From Lewinella sp050633125 (lineage in GTDB: Bacteria > Bacteroidota > Bacteroidia > Chitinophagales > Saprospiraceae), in assembly GCF_050633125.1 (NCBI RefSeq), contig NZ_JBOEFX010000056.1, forward strand, positions 1 through 64,000: 64,000 nt of DNA, in the 5' to 3' direction. Below are positions 25,270-33,954 of the stretch, one piece after another. How positions within the stretch are numbered: the first letter of the stretch is position 1; every line of letters begins with the position of its first letter. The position numbers were made by a program, and so were the translations under genes. The notes under the pieces are model-generated. The model was not told where the DNA came from. It saw only the letters and a list, made by a program, of their open reading frames with translations, and did no database searches.

Positions 25270-26262
25270 TTACTTAGTAGGATTCTTTCCTCCGGAAAGG
25301 AAGTCCTGATAAGTTTTAAGTTCATCCCATTTACCAGCAGCGGCAAGGCTTGCTTGCTTGGCCCAAGTAGAAGGATCAGCTAAACGGTAACGGTCACCAG
25401 CAGCATCTAATACACCTTGGAGTGTCTCAACACTTGCAGCGGCCATATCAGACCAGTTTTTAATGCCTGCCTCCTTTAGTAGACCTTCGATTTTAGGGCC
25501 TATGCCTTCGACGATCTTCAAATCCTCCGGATTAGTAGAGTATCCCAATTTCTTAACAATCAGCTTCTCTACTTTCGATGGTGATGCAAAGTCGCCTTTG
25601 TTTTCTACACCGGCATCGAGAAACTTCTGGTATTCAATCAGTTCGTCCCACTTTCCTTCGTGAGCTAATTTAGCTTGTTGTGGCCAAGTCTTAGGGTTAG
25701 CTAGACGGTAACGCGAACCAGCCCCCTCAAGAATCTCTTGCAAACGTTCAACAGAAGTCCCTGCCAAAGCCCCCCAATCAGCAATACCGCCCTCTTTCAT
25801 CAAGCCTTCAATCTTCGGGCCAACGCCTTCGACAATCTGGAGATTATCAGTACCCAGGACACCTGCATAATTAATGCCATCATCATCGGCATCACGACTA
25901 GCAGCAACACCTGCGGCAAAGCCTAATGCAGTACCATCGCCATCCCCGTGTACCGCAGCCTGAGCAGCCATTGCCGCTTTATCAGATTCGCACTTTGTAA
26001 GTTGACCACGTAGATGCGTGTTGTGCTTATTAGCCTCATCCAACTGGTATTTCAGGCTGGCCATATCCTTCTCTGCATTCGTCAATTGAGCATGAAGGCC
26101 ATCACGTTCAACAGAAAGGCTATCGATCTTATCTTGCTTGTCTTTGCAGAAAAGATAGTGATGCAAAAGGGCACCGAGTAAAAATGCGCCGAGCGTCCAT
26201 AAGACCCACCATAAGCAAAGCCAGGAGCAGCAGCCTGTATCAAGTAATAATATATTAGACAT
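25270..26262 (-). CDS. Membrane-anchored coiled-coil protein with two helix-hairpin-helix-like repeats
   Basis: 330 aa. N-terminal Cys- and Trp-rich membrane segment (about 8-36), coiled coil of about 60 residues (LSVERDGLHAQLTN...), a low-complexity linker, then two near-identical 80-residue modules. Each opens with the helix-hairpin-helix core (LQIVEGVGPKIEGLMKEGGI and LKIVEGIGPKIEGLLKEAGI) and continues with RYRLANPKTW/RYRLADPSTW and GKWDELIEYQKFLDAG/GKWDELKTYQDFLSGG. The module resembles the DUF4332/predicted 5' DNA nuclease-like domain, also found as a C-terminal extension on some Bacteroidota proteins. DNA binding is possible for HhH domains, but the membrane anchor makes an envelope-scaffold role equally likely. 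It is 26 nt downstream of the OmpA gene. Confidence 0.82.
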   Translation of the reverse strand: MSNILLLDTGCCSWLCLWWVLWTLGAFLLGALLHHYLFCKDKQDKIDSLSVERDGLHAQLTNAEKDMASLKYQLDEANKHNTHLRGQLTKCESDKAAMAAQAAVHGDGDGTALGFAAGVAASRDADDDGINYAGVLGTDNLQIVEGVGPKIEGLMKEGGIADWGALAGTSVERLQEILEGAGSRYRLANPKTWPQQAKLAHEGKWDELIEYQKFLDAGVENKGDFASPSKVEKLIVKKLGYSTNPEDLKIVEGIGPKIEGLLKEAGIKNWSDMAAASVETLQGVLDAAGDRYRLADPSTWAKQASLAAAGKWDELKTYQDFLSGGKNPTK

Positions 26263-26288
26263 GATTATTTCTTTTTTAAATAGTAAAA

Positions 26289-27146
26289 TTAGTTACCTGA
26301 ACGGGTAAGTTTGATTTCCGCTCTACGGTTATTCCGATGAGCTGCTTCCGTAGTCCCACTGTCACGCAATTGGGTATCACCTTTAAAGGCGATGCTTATT
26401 TGTCCAGCATTGACACCACGATCTGTGAGCATATCACGTACACGTTCCGCACGATCACGACTGAAGCCCATGTTGGGTTCTGGGAGTCCCGTTCTAGAGG
26501 CGTGTCCTGTGATCATCACTTTGTCATCAGGGTGAGCATTGAGGTGGGCAGCTAAATCATCCAGGTACTTAAGTACACCAGCGTCTTCGATTGGCTTTGC
26601 AGATGCATTGGGAAATAAAATGATCTTTTCATCTTCAGAAATACTGATGACCTCTTCCTCTTCGACATTACTGTCAGCTTGCCAGCGAGTATTTGCCGCT
26701 AAGAAGTAACCGCCGTCTTCTAAAGAAGAATCATTTTCAATAAGTCGAGCCACGGGCCGCATACGGTCCTTAGGAATAAATTCTGACAATAACTCAATGG
26801 TTTTGGCAGCACGGGCAAGCCCCATGTTTTCGTAGCCATCAGGAGCTGTTTCAGAAGCGTAGTAAATGCCTTCTACTTCTAGCATTTTTTCATCTTCCAT
26901 TCCTGCCAGGATAGCATCCTTCCAAGCAGTAAATTGGTCGGTGGTTTCAACTTCTGCAAAACCAAGTCTAGAATCTACAGGATACCTCGTAATGGAGGTT
27001 TCTGCGGGTGGTGGAGTTACTTCCTCGGTAGTCATTTCCGTAGTACAGGCTGTACAGCAACTGTCTTTAACGCAAGTGCGAAAAGTAATGACGGAAAACG
27101 CTAACCAAGCCAGCAACATGATTAACCACTTCATAAGTGTGGACAT
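26289..27146 (-). CDS. OmpA-family envelope protein
   Basis: 285 aa. An N-terminal signal or membrane anchor (WLIMLLAWLAFSVITFRTC, 8-26) is followed by a Cys-rich stretch (CVKDSCCTAC) and an acidic linker. The middle (about 65-165) is not recognised. The C-terminal OmpA domain (about 180-285) has the motif HASRTGLPEPNMGFSRDRAE and NNRRAEIKL, which binds peptidoglycan. No barrel is present. Followed after 26 nt by the tandem HhH protein, so the two are co-transcribed and may form a complex bridging membrane and cell wall (inference). Confidence 0.86.
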   Translation of the reverse strand: MSTLMKWLIMLLAWLAFSVITFRTCVKDSCCTACTTEMTTEEVTPPPAETSITRYPVDSRLGFAEVETTDQFTAWKDAILAGMEDEKMLEVEGIYYASETAPDGYENMGLARAAKTIELLSEFIPKDRMRPVARLIENDSSLEDGGYFLAANTRWQADSNVEEEEVISISEDEKIILFPNASAKPIEDAGVLKYLDDLAAHLNAHPDDKVMITGHASRTGLPEPNMGFSRDRAERVRDMLTDRGVNAGQISIAFKGDTQLRDSGTTEAAHRNNRRAEIKLTRSGN

Positions 27147-27310
27147 AAGTGTGGTAGTTAGTAATTAAAAAAGTATAATTCCAACTAACCAACAGCTAGA
27201 AGAAAATAAAGGGAACTTCATCTTGTTCTCCTGCGAGGTCAGTTGATCATTCGTTTTGTTCAATCTTGGGACTATAAGTCGGGAAAAAGTCACGGCCAAG
27301 CAAAAACAGG

Positions 27311-27336
27311 CTGGAACTCTTGGCGAAGAATTCCAG
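27311..27336. terminator. Hairpin with flanking T-runs
   Basis: CTGGAA-c-TCTT at 27311-27321 pairs with AAGA-a-TTCCAG at 27326-27336. TGTTTTTC follows on the plus strand and CCTGTTTTTG on the minus strand, so it could act in both directions. Confidence 0.55.
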
Positions 27337-27570
27337 TGTTTTTCAATATTCGATGGGATAATACCAAGCTATTGCTTGCACAGGTAAATTTAATCGGAGA
27401 AATCAACAAAAACGAAATATTTGTCTTTTTTTTGACACAAAACAAGCTTATTGTCTTGATTTTTTCCCAAAAACCAAGATTTACCACTCACGAAGCGCTA
27501 CTGCAAATTAGTCCGTAATAATTACCTCAGGAAGTCCACATTTCTCCCTTCGTATCCCGGAAGAAATACG

Positions 27571-27578
27571 TATATTTG
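27571..27578 (+). promoter_or_regulatory. -7 box of the ffh promoter
   Basis: TATATTTG, followed by C, fits TAnnTTTGC. A weak -33 candidate (TTCG, 27549-27552) lies 18 nt upstream. It is 24 nt before the ffh ATG. Confidence 0.6.
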
Positions 27579-27602
27579 CGCCCCTAAATAAGAACGGAAG
27601 AT

Positions 27603-28964
27603 ATGTTCAATAGCTTAAGTGATCGTCTGGATTCGGTTTTCAAGACCCTCAGTGGTGATGCCAAACTAACGGAAATCAATATTGCCCAATCGGTGAAAGA
27701 AATTCGCCGAGCACTGGTTGCCGCTGACGTTAACTATAAGATTGCCAAATCGTTTACCGATAACATTAAGGAAAAAGCACTTGGGCAAGAAAACATTCTC
27801 AAGAATGTAAAGCCTGGTGAGTTAATGGTAAAACTGGTCCAGGATGGCCTAACGGAACTCATGGGCGGCGAAGCTGCTGAATTCAATACCAAAGGTAAAC
27901 CGGCGGTCATTCTGATCGCAGGACTACAAGGGTCGGGTAAAACAACCTTTACTGGTAAGCTGGCTCTCTTCCTCAAAGAAAAGCATAAAAAGAAAGTATT
28001 AGTAACAGCCTGTGACGTTTACCGTCCAGCTGCTATTGATCAGCTCACCGTGATTTCTGAACAAGTAGGTGCAGAGATTTACAAGGAGCCCGACAATAAA
28101 AACCCAGTACAGATTGCTTTAAGCGCTATTGCTCATGCACAGCAGCAAAAGCATGACGTCGTCATTGTGGATACTGCCGGACGCTTGTCTGTTGATGAAG
28201 AGATGATGAACGAGATCGCTGCTGTCAAAGGTGCTATCTCTCCTAATGAAACGCTCTTTGTTGTTGACTCGATGACCGGGCAAGATGCCGTCAATACAGC
28301 GAAAGCCTTTAATGATCGTATCGATTATGACGGTGTTGTCTTGACCAAACTTGATGGTGATACCCGTGGTGGTGCTGCTCTTTCGGTAAAATACACCGTA
28401 GGGAAGCCTATCAAATTTGTCTCTACCGGCGAAACAATGGACACCCTTGATGTTTTTCATCCCGAACGGATGGCACAGCGTATCCTGGGCATGGGTGACA
28501 TCGTTTCCTTTGTAGAAAAAGCACAATCGCAATTCGACGAAGAAGAAGCTAAGCGACTAGAGAAGAAAATCAAAAAGAACAAATTTGATTTTAATGACTT
28601 CCTCAGTCAAATCGCACAGCTTCGCCGCATGGGTGATCTCAAAAGCCTCCTCGGTATGATTCCGGGTATCGGCAAGATGACCCGCGATCTGAATATTGAC
28701 GATAGTGCCTTCAATAAAGTAGAGGCTATCATTTTTTCCATGACCCCCTACGAAAGAGAAAACCCTGAAACCTTAGACCTAAGTCGCAAGCGTCGTATTG
28801 CTGCTGGTTGTGGCCAGAACATGGACGAGATCAACCGCTTTATCAAGCAGTTTGACCAGATGCGTAAGCTTATGCACAAAATGAGTAAAAATCCAGGTAT
28901 GATGGGAGGAATGCCCGGAGCTGGCGGTGGCAAAAAGGGTGGATTCCGGAGAGGGAGAAGGTAA
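27603..28964 (+). CDS. ffh: Signal recognition particle GTPase Ffh
   Basis: 453 aa, ATG start. N domain about 1-90, G domain about 95-290 with G1 GLQGSGKTTFTGKL, G3 DTAGRLS and G4 TKLDGD, and methionine-rich M domain about 300-453 (RMGDLKSLLGMIPG, RKRRIAAGCG, MRKLMHKMSK, MMGGMPG) that binds 4.5S RNA and signal peptides. It targets nascent membrane proteins to FtsY at the cytoplasmic membrane. Length is normal. The Gly/Arg-rich tail GGKKGGFRRGRR is typical. It is preceded by its own promoter and is not in an operon with ribosomal genes here. Confidence 0.96.
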   Translation: MFNSLSDRLDSVFKTLSGDAKLTEINIAQSVKEIRRALVAADVNYKIAKSFTDNIKEKALGQENILKNVKPGELMVKLVQDGLTELMGGEAAEFNTKGKPAVILIAGLQGSGKTTFTGKLALFLKEKHKKKVLVTACDVYRPAAIDQLTVISEQVGAEIYKEPDNKNPVQIALSAIAHAQQQKHDVVIVDTAGRLSVDEEMMNEIAAVKGAISPNETLFVVDSMTGQDAVNTAKAFNDRIDYDGVVLTKLDGDTRGGAALSVKYTVGKPIKFVSTGETMDTLDVFHPERMAQRILGMGDIVSFVEKAQSQFDEEEAKRLEKKIKKNKFDFNDFLSQIAQLRRMGDLKSLLGMIPGIGKMTRDLNIDDSAFNKVEAIIFSMTPYERENPETLDLSRKRRIAAGCGQNMDEINRFIKQFDQMRKLMHKMSKNPGMMGGMPGAGGGKKGGFRRGRR

Positions 28965-29046
28965 AATGAGGTTGCTACAGGTATAAAAGTGTAAAAGTTA
29001 GAACGTTGAACTTTGTTTATCAGCTACTAACTTAGAAAAATATCTA

Positions 29047-29511
29047 TTAGCTCAATTCTACGACCTTTTTATCGAAAGGATTAAGCGCTACGCCTTTTAC
29101 TTTGGCTTCGGCTTCTACCCGGTACTGAGATTCTGCATTACGCATCCAGCGGGCTGCTTTAGCAAATTGACGATTCAAGATATTCCGGTCTCCCCAATTG
29201 TCAACCTCTGAACGCAATGGCTCGAAGGATAATTTAAAAGACCTTTCTACAACGGTGTCTGGTTCCACATCAAAGACTTCATTCAACTCTGCCCGCCCTA
29301 ATTCATATTCGTCTACTAGGCGCTCTTCTCCCCTGCCCCGACTGTATCGCTCAATCAGGACTACTCGAATTCCCGTAACGGTTTGTGGATTCATCGACTG
29401 GAGATGCAGGGTACCATGGAGACTCTCATTGGCCAGTGCCTGTCCTTCTGGAATATCTACTACCAATTTTACGCCTTCAATACCAAGCCACTGTTTTACT
29501 TTTCCGATCAT
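29047..29511 (-). CDS. Arrestin-like beta-sandwich protein (Spo0M-like)
   Basis: 154 aa, cytoplasmic, ATG start. The opening MIGKVKQWLGIEGVKLVVDI and LHGTLHLQSMNPQTVTGIRVVLIERY resemble the arrestin-like N-terminal domain of sporulation-control protein Spo0M: a short helix, then beta strands alternating hydrophobic residues. The second half (VERSFKLSFEPLR, YRVEAEAKVKGVALNPFDKKVVELS) has the matching strands. Spo0M-like proteins occur widely outside sporulating bacteria, and their role there is not known. Single-domain length only; the C-terminal half of Spo0M is absent. Confidence 0.65.
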   Translation of the reverse strand: MIGKVKQWLGIEGVKLVVDIPEGQALANESLHGTLHLQSMNPQTVTGIRVVLIERYSRGRGEERLVDEYELGRAELNEVFDVEPDTVVERSFKLSFEPLRSEVDNWGDRNILNRQFAKAARWMRNAESQYRVEAEAKVKGVALNPFDKKVVELS

Positions 29512-29631
29512 TGTTTTTTGGGTTTGCTGGTTGGAAACCGTAGAGCTAATTTAGCTTCGAATCAAAATTAGGGATACTTCACTTATTGTTGCTACTAATT
29601 TCTATCAACGACAGGGAAATCAAGACTGACT

Positions 29632-30117
29632 TTACACAAAACGAGAATGCCAACTGTCTTTAAGGGGCTTCTGAAAACCTGAGGAAAGCTCTTCTACTGT
29701 TTTGACCAAGGGGTCAAATACCAAGGTTTCGTCATTAATGGTTCCATCTTGGTACAATTGGGCAAAATCATCTTTGCTGACCGTATGTACAGCGCCATTA
29801 TCCACGTAGGAAAATCGCAGTCGATCAAATAAATCGCGCTGGTAATGAGCGCCCAGTTTCTTAAGGAAATTCACAGAACTATCAATACTGCAACCGCTGG
29901 CACCAGCCTGGGTTTCATCAACGGCAAGTACCAAAAACCGATCATGCAAAATAGCAGCGCCTGCTTTGAGTTGGTTATTATGGCTCACCCACTGCTCGGC
30001 AAATTGCTGAAGGTTATGTTCTACCTCCGCAACTTCCTGGTTCGCAAAAGGTTCGTTGGCCTGGTATATCCACACACGGGCCTGGGAGTTTAAGGCATCA
30101 ATGCTTTTCATAATCAT
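29632..30117 (-). CDS. Conserved Bacteroidota protein (often misnamed ABC transporter ATPase)
   Basis: 161 aa, soluble. The opening RVWIYQANEPFANQEV, the middle FLVLAVDETQAGASGCSIDSS and the tail VFDPLVKTVEELSSGF match a small conserved protein found throughout Bacteroidota. In databases it is frequently labelled ABC transporter ATPase, but there is no Walker A, signature or Walker B motif here, so that name is not supported. The GCSIDSS segment with its Cys is the most striking conserved point. It sits between an Fe-S protein gene and an arrestin-like gene, all leftward. Function unknown. Confidence 0.78.
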   Translation of the reverse strand: MIMKSIDALNSQARVWIYQANEPFANQEVAEVEHNLQQFAEQWVSHNNQLKAGAAILHDRFLVLAVDETQAGASGCSIDSSVNFLKKLGAHYQRDLFDRLRFSYVDNGAVHTVSKDDFAQLYQDGTINDETLVFDPLVKTVEELSSGFQKPLKDSWHSRFV

Positions 30118-30160
30118 AAATATTGCACAAAAAAATAAGTGTGCAACTCTTAAACGTTTC

Positions 30161-30943
30161 TTAACGCACTAAGTTTTGCACCACCAATTCACTCAAGTCG
30201 AGTACCATTACTTCGTCCTGCTTTTCCTTGGCTTTGACACCATCACTCATCATGGTCAAACAAAATGGGCAATTAACCGCAATGACAGAAGCTCCGGTAG
30301 CCATTGCTTCTTCCGAACGTTCGATATTTATTCTCTTGTCGCCAGCTTCGTCTTCTTTCCACATTTGGGCACCACCCGCACCACAGCATAAGCCATTCTG
30401 CTTACTGCGTTTCATTTCTACCAATTGACTATCAAGGGATTCAAGGGTAGCGCGAGGTGCTTCATAAACGCCATTGATCCGTCCGAGGTAGCAACTGTCA
30501 TGGTAAGTGATACGCTTCCCTTTAAAGGTTCCTCCTTCCGTCAACTTAATACGGCCATCGTCGATCAGCTCTTGTAACAACTGGGTATGATGAACCAAAT
30601 CATAATTTCCGCCCAAAGCGGGGTACTCATTCTTCAATGTATTGAAACAATGGGGGCAAGCCGTTACGATCTTTTGCACCTTGTACATATTGAGGGTCTC
30701 AATATTTTGCAGGGCCGTCATCTGAAAAAGGAATTCATTACCGGCACGGCGAGCAGGATCACCCGTACACTGTTCTTCATTGCCGAGGATAGCAAATTCG
30801 ATACCAGCAGCATTCAAAATTTCCGTAAAAGCACGGGTCACTTTTTGGGCACGGTCATCAAAACTACCTGCACAACCTACCCAGAACAAAATTTCCGGTT
30901 CTTTCCCTTCGGCGGCATACTGCGCCATGGTTTTTACATTCAT
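30161..30943 (-). CDS. HdrB-like (Fe-S)-binding protein with CCG domains
   Basis: 260 aa from the ATG at 30943 (30946 also possible); the upstream extension to 30976 is unlikely. Two cysteine-rich CCG modules are visible: GCAGSFDDRA with CPHCFNTLKNEYP, and DSCYLGR with CCGAGGAQMW and NCPFCLTMM. In heterodisulfide reductase subunit B and in LutA/GlpC proteins these bind noncubane or cubane 4Fe-4S clusters at a thiol or quinone site. It is directly downstream of a membrane Fe-S protein (103 nt), so the pair probably moves electrons between the quinone pool and a cytoplasmic partner. The electron donor is not encoded here. Confidence 0.88.
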   Translation of the reverse strand: MNVKTMAQYAAEGKEPEILFWVGCAGSFDDRAQKVTRAFTEILNAAGIEFAILGNEEQCTGDPARRAGNEFLFQMTALQNIETLNMYKVQKIVTACPHCFNTLKNEYPALGGNYDLVHHTQLLQELIDDGRIKLTEGGTFKGKRITYHDSCYLGRINGVYEAPRATLESLDSQLVEMKRSKQNGLCCGAGGAQMWKEDEAGDKRINIERSEEAMATGASVIAVNCPFCLTMMSDGVKAKEKQDEVMVLDLSELVVQNLVR

Positions 30944-31046
30944 CATATTTCCCTCTTTAGCAGGACGCTTAATCAAACTATTGATTTATCCTTTACCTCG
31001 ACTTAAACGAGGTAGGTTTACGTCTTGCGTTTTTCTTTTTTTGATA

Positions 31047-32390
31047 TTATTCCGCCTTCGTCCACTCTTCCCGATCGATGGTCATACTCCAGGCAGCACC
31101 ACTATTTTCAATGGCATTAAACATAGGTAACCAATCTCCGGGGCCCGCAGATTCCGTCAAAATTTCATAACGCCGCATTTTAAGGATAGGCTCCAGCGGG
31201 TTGATCAATACCGGGCAAGCCTCTACACAAGCATTACAAGTCGTGCAGGCATGTATCTCTTCTCTGGTAATGTAATCAAACAGTGATTTCCCATCATCGA
31301 AGTTATCCTTACTTACTGGCTGTTCCGGGTTAGCGGCATACTCTTCCTTGCCAGACTCAATCTTGGTATAAACTTCTTCTGCCCGATCACGAATATCCAT
31401 CATGACTTTACGGGGAGAAAGTTTTTTGCCCGTCTGATTAGCTGGGCACTCGGAAGTACACCGGCCACATTCCGTACAGGTGTAGGCTCCCAAAATATCA
31501 ATCCAGCTCAGTCCTGTCACGTCATTGGCACCAAACTCGGGCAATTCTTCTTCCATACTCGCTTCACCGGTATCTTCCGTGAGGCCCATCATACTCTTCA
31601 CTTCGTTCATTATCTCGGGCATGTTGTCCATCTCGCCACGGGATTTCAGTCTTGAGAAGAAAGTATTTGGAAACGCCAACATAATATGCAGGTGTTTCGA
31701 TTTTGGGAGATAATTAAGAAAGAGAAGTACCATCACCAAGTGAAGCCACCAACCCATTCGTTCCAGCACAATCAGAGTGCCTTCCCCGAGGCCGCCAAAT
31801 AAAGCAGGCCCCAGCCAGGAACTCACAGCAAGGGTTCCCGTATCAGGATAATGATCAGGATCAATACCTTGCAATACTGCATCTGTTCCGTTCATGGTAA
31901 AAATCGCTACCAGAAGAACAACCTCAAAGATCAGGATGAGATTTCCATCCAATTTAGGCCAACCATTAAGGCTATACAGCCGAGGAACCTTCAAAAGGTT
32001 ACGCCGAGCTAAAAAGATGAATGTAGCAACAAATGCAAGTACCGACAATACTTCGATCGTATTGAGAATAAGATTGTAAAGCCCTCCTATCTTATCAGCG
32101 AAAAAACGATGTACCCCAAAAGCGCCATCAATAAAAATTTCAATGAGTTCAATCTGTGTGAAGATAAAAGCAACATAAATAAACAAGTGGAAAACAGCTG
32201 GTATCCACCGTTTAAACATTTTCTTTTGTCCAAAGGCAATCAATAAGACATTGCGCCAGCGTTCAGCAGAATCTCCTGAGATTTCTTCGTCCTGTCCAAG
32301 CAGGATCGTTTGCCGAATGGCCATAAACTGGCGAAAAGCGTAGAAGGAAGCTCCTCCCGCTATAATTAAGAATAAAATTTGCTGTATCAT
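31047..32390 (-). CDS. Membrane-bound 4Fe-4S dicluster protein (HdrE/NarI-like plus ferredoxin domain)
   Basis: 447 aa. Five or six membrane helices (about 1-25, 70-95, 113-135, 150-175, 210-235) form a NarI/HdrE-like module, with His residues in WLHLVMVLLFLNYLPK suitable as haem ligands. The C-terminal domain has two cluster motifs, CTECGRCTSECPANQTG and CTTCNACVEACPVLINP, in the arrangement C-x2-C-x2-C-x3-CP. It acts at the cytoplasmic side of the membrane with the CCG protein encoded next, resembling the HdrDE, DsrMK or GlpBC type of quinone-linked complexes. Substrate unknown. Confidence 0.87.
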   Translation of the reverse strand: MIQQILFLIIAGGASFYAFRQFMAIRQTILLGQDEEISGDSAERWRNVLLIAFGQKKMFKRWIPAVFHLFIYVAFIFTQIELIEIFIDGAFGVHRFFADKIGGLYNLILNTIEVLSVLAFVATFIFLARRNLLKVPRLYSLNGWPKLDGNLILIFEVVLLVAIFTMNGTDAVLQGIDPDHYPDTGTLAVSSWLGPALFGGLGEGTLIVLERMGWWLHLVMVLLFLNYLPKSKHLHIMLAFPNTFFSRLKSRGEMDNMPEIMNEVKSMMGLTEDTGEASMEEELPEFGANDVTGLSWIDILGAYTCTECGRCTSECPANQTGKKLSPRKVMMDIRDRAEEVYTKIESGKEEYAANPEQPVSKDNFDDGKSLFDYITREEIHACTTCNACVEACPVLINPLEPILKMRRYEILTESAGPGDWLPMFNAIENSGAAWSMTIDREEWTKAE

Positions 32391-32531
32391 CTGCCTATTT
32401 TAGTACGCTTGATTTGCAAAGTAAACAAAAGAATTTGCAATGTAAAAAGAACAAGTAGCGAAAATTCGCTGATTTAAACAAAGTCTAAACAAGCAGGCTT
32501 CTAGTATAGAAATTATCCCTAACTTTACAAG

Positions 32532-33050
32532 ATGAATAGCATTGATGCAAATACCATAGAAATCCTCAACCATCGCCAGATTTTGCAAAAGGTTCGGCGC
32601 TTGGCCATTGAGATCATGGAGCGCAATACCAAAGAGCATGAGCTCATTGTGGCGGGAATTAATAACCGCGGGATGCACTTTGCCACACTGTTGGTAGATC
32701 ATCTTCGCGAGTTATCAGATGCACCTATCCGCTTGACGAATATTCAAGTTAACCCCGCCAATCCTGTTTCCGAAAAAGTCACCATAGGCTTGGACCTTTC
32801 AGATCTTGATGGCAAACCGATTCTGGTAGTCGATGATGTTGCTAATACAGGTCGGACCCTCTTCTATGCCTGCAAGCCTTTATTGGATATTCTCCCCAAA
32901 CAGCTGGAGACTGCCGTATTGGTTGATCGCACTCATAAATCCTTCCCTATCCAGGTAGATTACCATGGTATGTCTTTAGCAACAACATTGAAAGAAAGTA
33001 TTGAAGTATACTTTGACGATGACAACAATTACCGAGCTATTCTAAAATAA
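32532..33050 (+). CDS. PyrR-like phosphoribosyltransferase
   Basis: 172 aa, ATG start. The PRPP-binding loop ILVVDDVANTGRTL (97-110) is the type I phosphoribosyltransferase signature, and GINNRGMHFA (42-51) is the pyrophosphate loop. Sequence layout (N-terminal hood EILNHRQILQKVRRLAIEI, C-terminal VDRTHKSFPIQVDYHG) resembles PyrR/uracil phosphoribosyltransferase proteins. In PyrR, RNA binding regulates pyrimidine genes; whether that applies here cannot be told since no pyr genes are adjacent. A salvage role in making UMP or another nucleotide is likely. Divergent from the Fe-S pair. Confidence 0.85.
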   Translation: MNSIDANTIEILNHRQILQKVRRLAIEIMERNTKEHELIVAGINNRGMHFATLLVDHLRELSDAPIRLTNIQVNPANPVSEKVTIGLDLSDLDGKPILVVDDVANTGRTLFYACKPLLDILPKQLETAVLVDRTHKSFPIQVDYHGMSLATTLKESIEVYFDDDNNYRAILK

Positions 33051-33053
33051 GCT

Positions 33054-33860
33054 TTACAAAGTTGCTCCCACTGTTTTTGCGGCCTCTAAAGCTTTTATAA
33101 CATTAGGGATTTGTGCTTTGGTCGTGTCATATCCTAGCTGATAGATAGATTGGTATTTATTGAATTGAAAAATGCTAAACTTTGTGATCTCCTCTGGCTC
33201 CAAAAGGAAATCACATAAGGCAATCTGTGGTTGTGTATTGGTAAGTACTGACAAGTCGAAACACCTATAAGCAATACCTACCACACCATTCAATGCCTTC
33301 TTATCTGTATTTATGCGAGGGACTAAATTTATTCCAATCACAAAGTCTGCTTCTTCTTTAAGCGGGCTTACCGGCAAATTACAGAGCAATCCTCCATCAA
33401 CAAATAAATGTCCTTCCATCTCCACCGGCTGAAATACCAATGGGATACTGCACGAAGCCATTACCACATCAAATAGTGGCCCTTCTTTTCGCAACTCCAA
33501 CTCTCCAGTATTAAGATTGGTTATTGCCACACAAAGCGGATATTTCAGAGCGCTAAAATCATCGATTTCTATGATATCTGCCAGGCGTTCCTGTAGATAG
33601 GTCAACTTTGTCAAGCCACCATTGGGTAAGCCTATTTTTACCAATCGAAGAAAGTTGCTTTTTTTAATAAAATGCAGCATTTCCTCTGGTGAATAACCCG
33701 CTGCATAAAGTGCTCCAACCACGGAACCAGCACTAGCGCCACTCACTAAATCGGGTTCGATACCCGCTTCTAGTAAAGCTTGCAATGCGCCAATATGTGC
33801 AAAGCCTCTTGCACCGCCTCCTGAGAGACTCAACCCTACTTTCAACTTATCTTTATACAT
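33054..33860 (-). CDS. Patatin-like phospholipase
   Basis: 268 aa, cytoplasmic. The oxyanion loop GGGARGFAHIG (14-24), nucleophile Ser43 in GASAG (41-45) and catalytic Asp155 in DGGLL make the complete Ser-Asp dyad, similar to RssA/YchK. The substrate is probably a lipid acyl ester. The gene is convergent with the phosphoribosyltransferase, 3 nt apart. It lacks the transmembrane or lipobox features of secreted patatins, so it acts inside the cell. C-terminal helices (about 200-268) are family-variable. Confidence 0.9.
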   Translation of the reverse strand: MYKDKLKVGLSLSGGGARGFAHIGALQALLEAGIEPDLVSGASAGSVVGALYAAGYSPEEMLHFIKKSNFLRLVKIGLPNGGLTKLTYLQERLADIIEIDDFSALKYPLCVAITNLNTGELELRKEGPLFDVVMASCSIPLVFQPVEMEGHLFVDGGLLCNLPVSPLKEEADFVIGINLVPRINTDKKALNGVVGIAYRCFDLSVLTNTQPQIALCDFLLEPEEITKFSIFQFNKYQSIYQLGYDTTKAQIPNVIKALEAAKTVGATL

Positions 33861-33885
33861 GCCACAAAATTACGACATACAAAGC

Positions 33886-33920
33886 ACATGGGCTATCCCG
33901 AAACTCGAGATAGCCCATGT
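33886..33920. terminator. Terminator hairpin of the lamin-tail protein gene
   Basis: ACATGGGCTATC (33886-33897) and GATAGCCCATGT (33909-33920) are perfect 12-bp reverse complements with an 11-nt loop, downstream of the leftward gene that ends at 33955. There is no strong T-run on the minus strand. Confidence 0.75.
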
Positions 33921-33954
33921 TTGACAAAACATTAACAGCAATAAAATTGCGTGC

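Larger units (their letters stand above)
27147..27602. other. Intergenic region between the OmpA operon and ffh
   Basis: 456 nt between divergent genes. It contains the hairpin CTGGAACTCTT/AAGAATTCCAG at 27311-27336, which has T-rich sequence on both sides, and a TATATTTG -7 box at 27571. The ORF-like stretch at 27243-27518 has no coding character. Confidence 0.6.

Noticed and set aside
27243..27518. 91-codon ORF in the ffh upstream region
   Set aside because: Phe/Lys/Ile-rich, no domain, and overlaps a hairpin and promoter region; codon pattern non-coding.
30123..30146. TTGCACA/TGTGCAA hairpin before the 161-aa gene as a terminator
   Set aside because: Short 7-bp stem with an A/T-only loop and no T-run after it; not strong enough to call.
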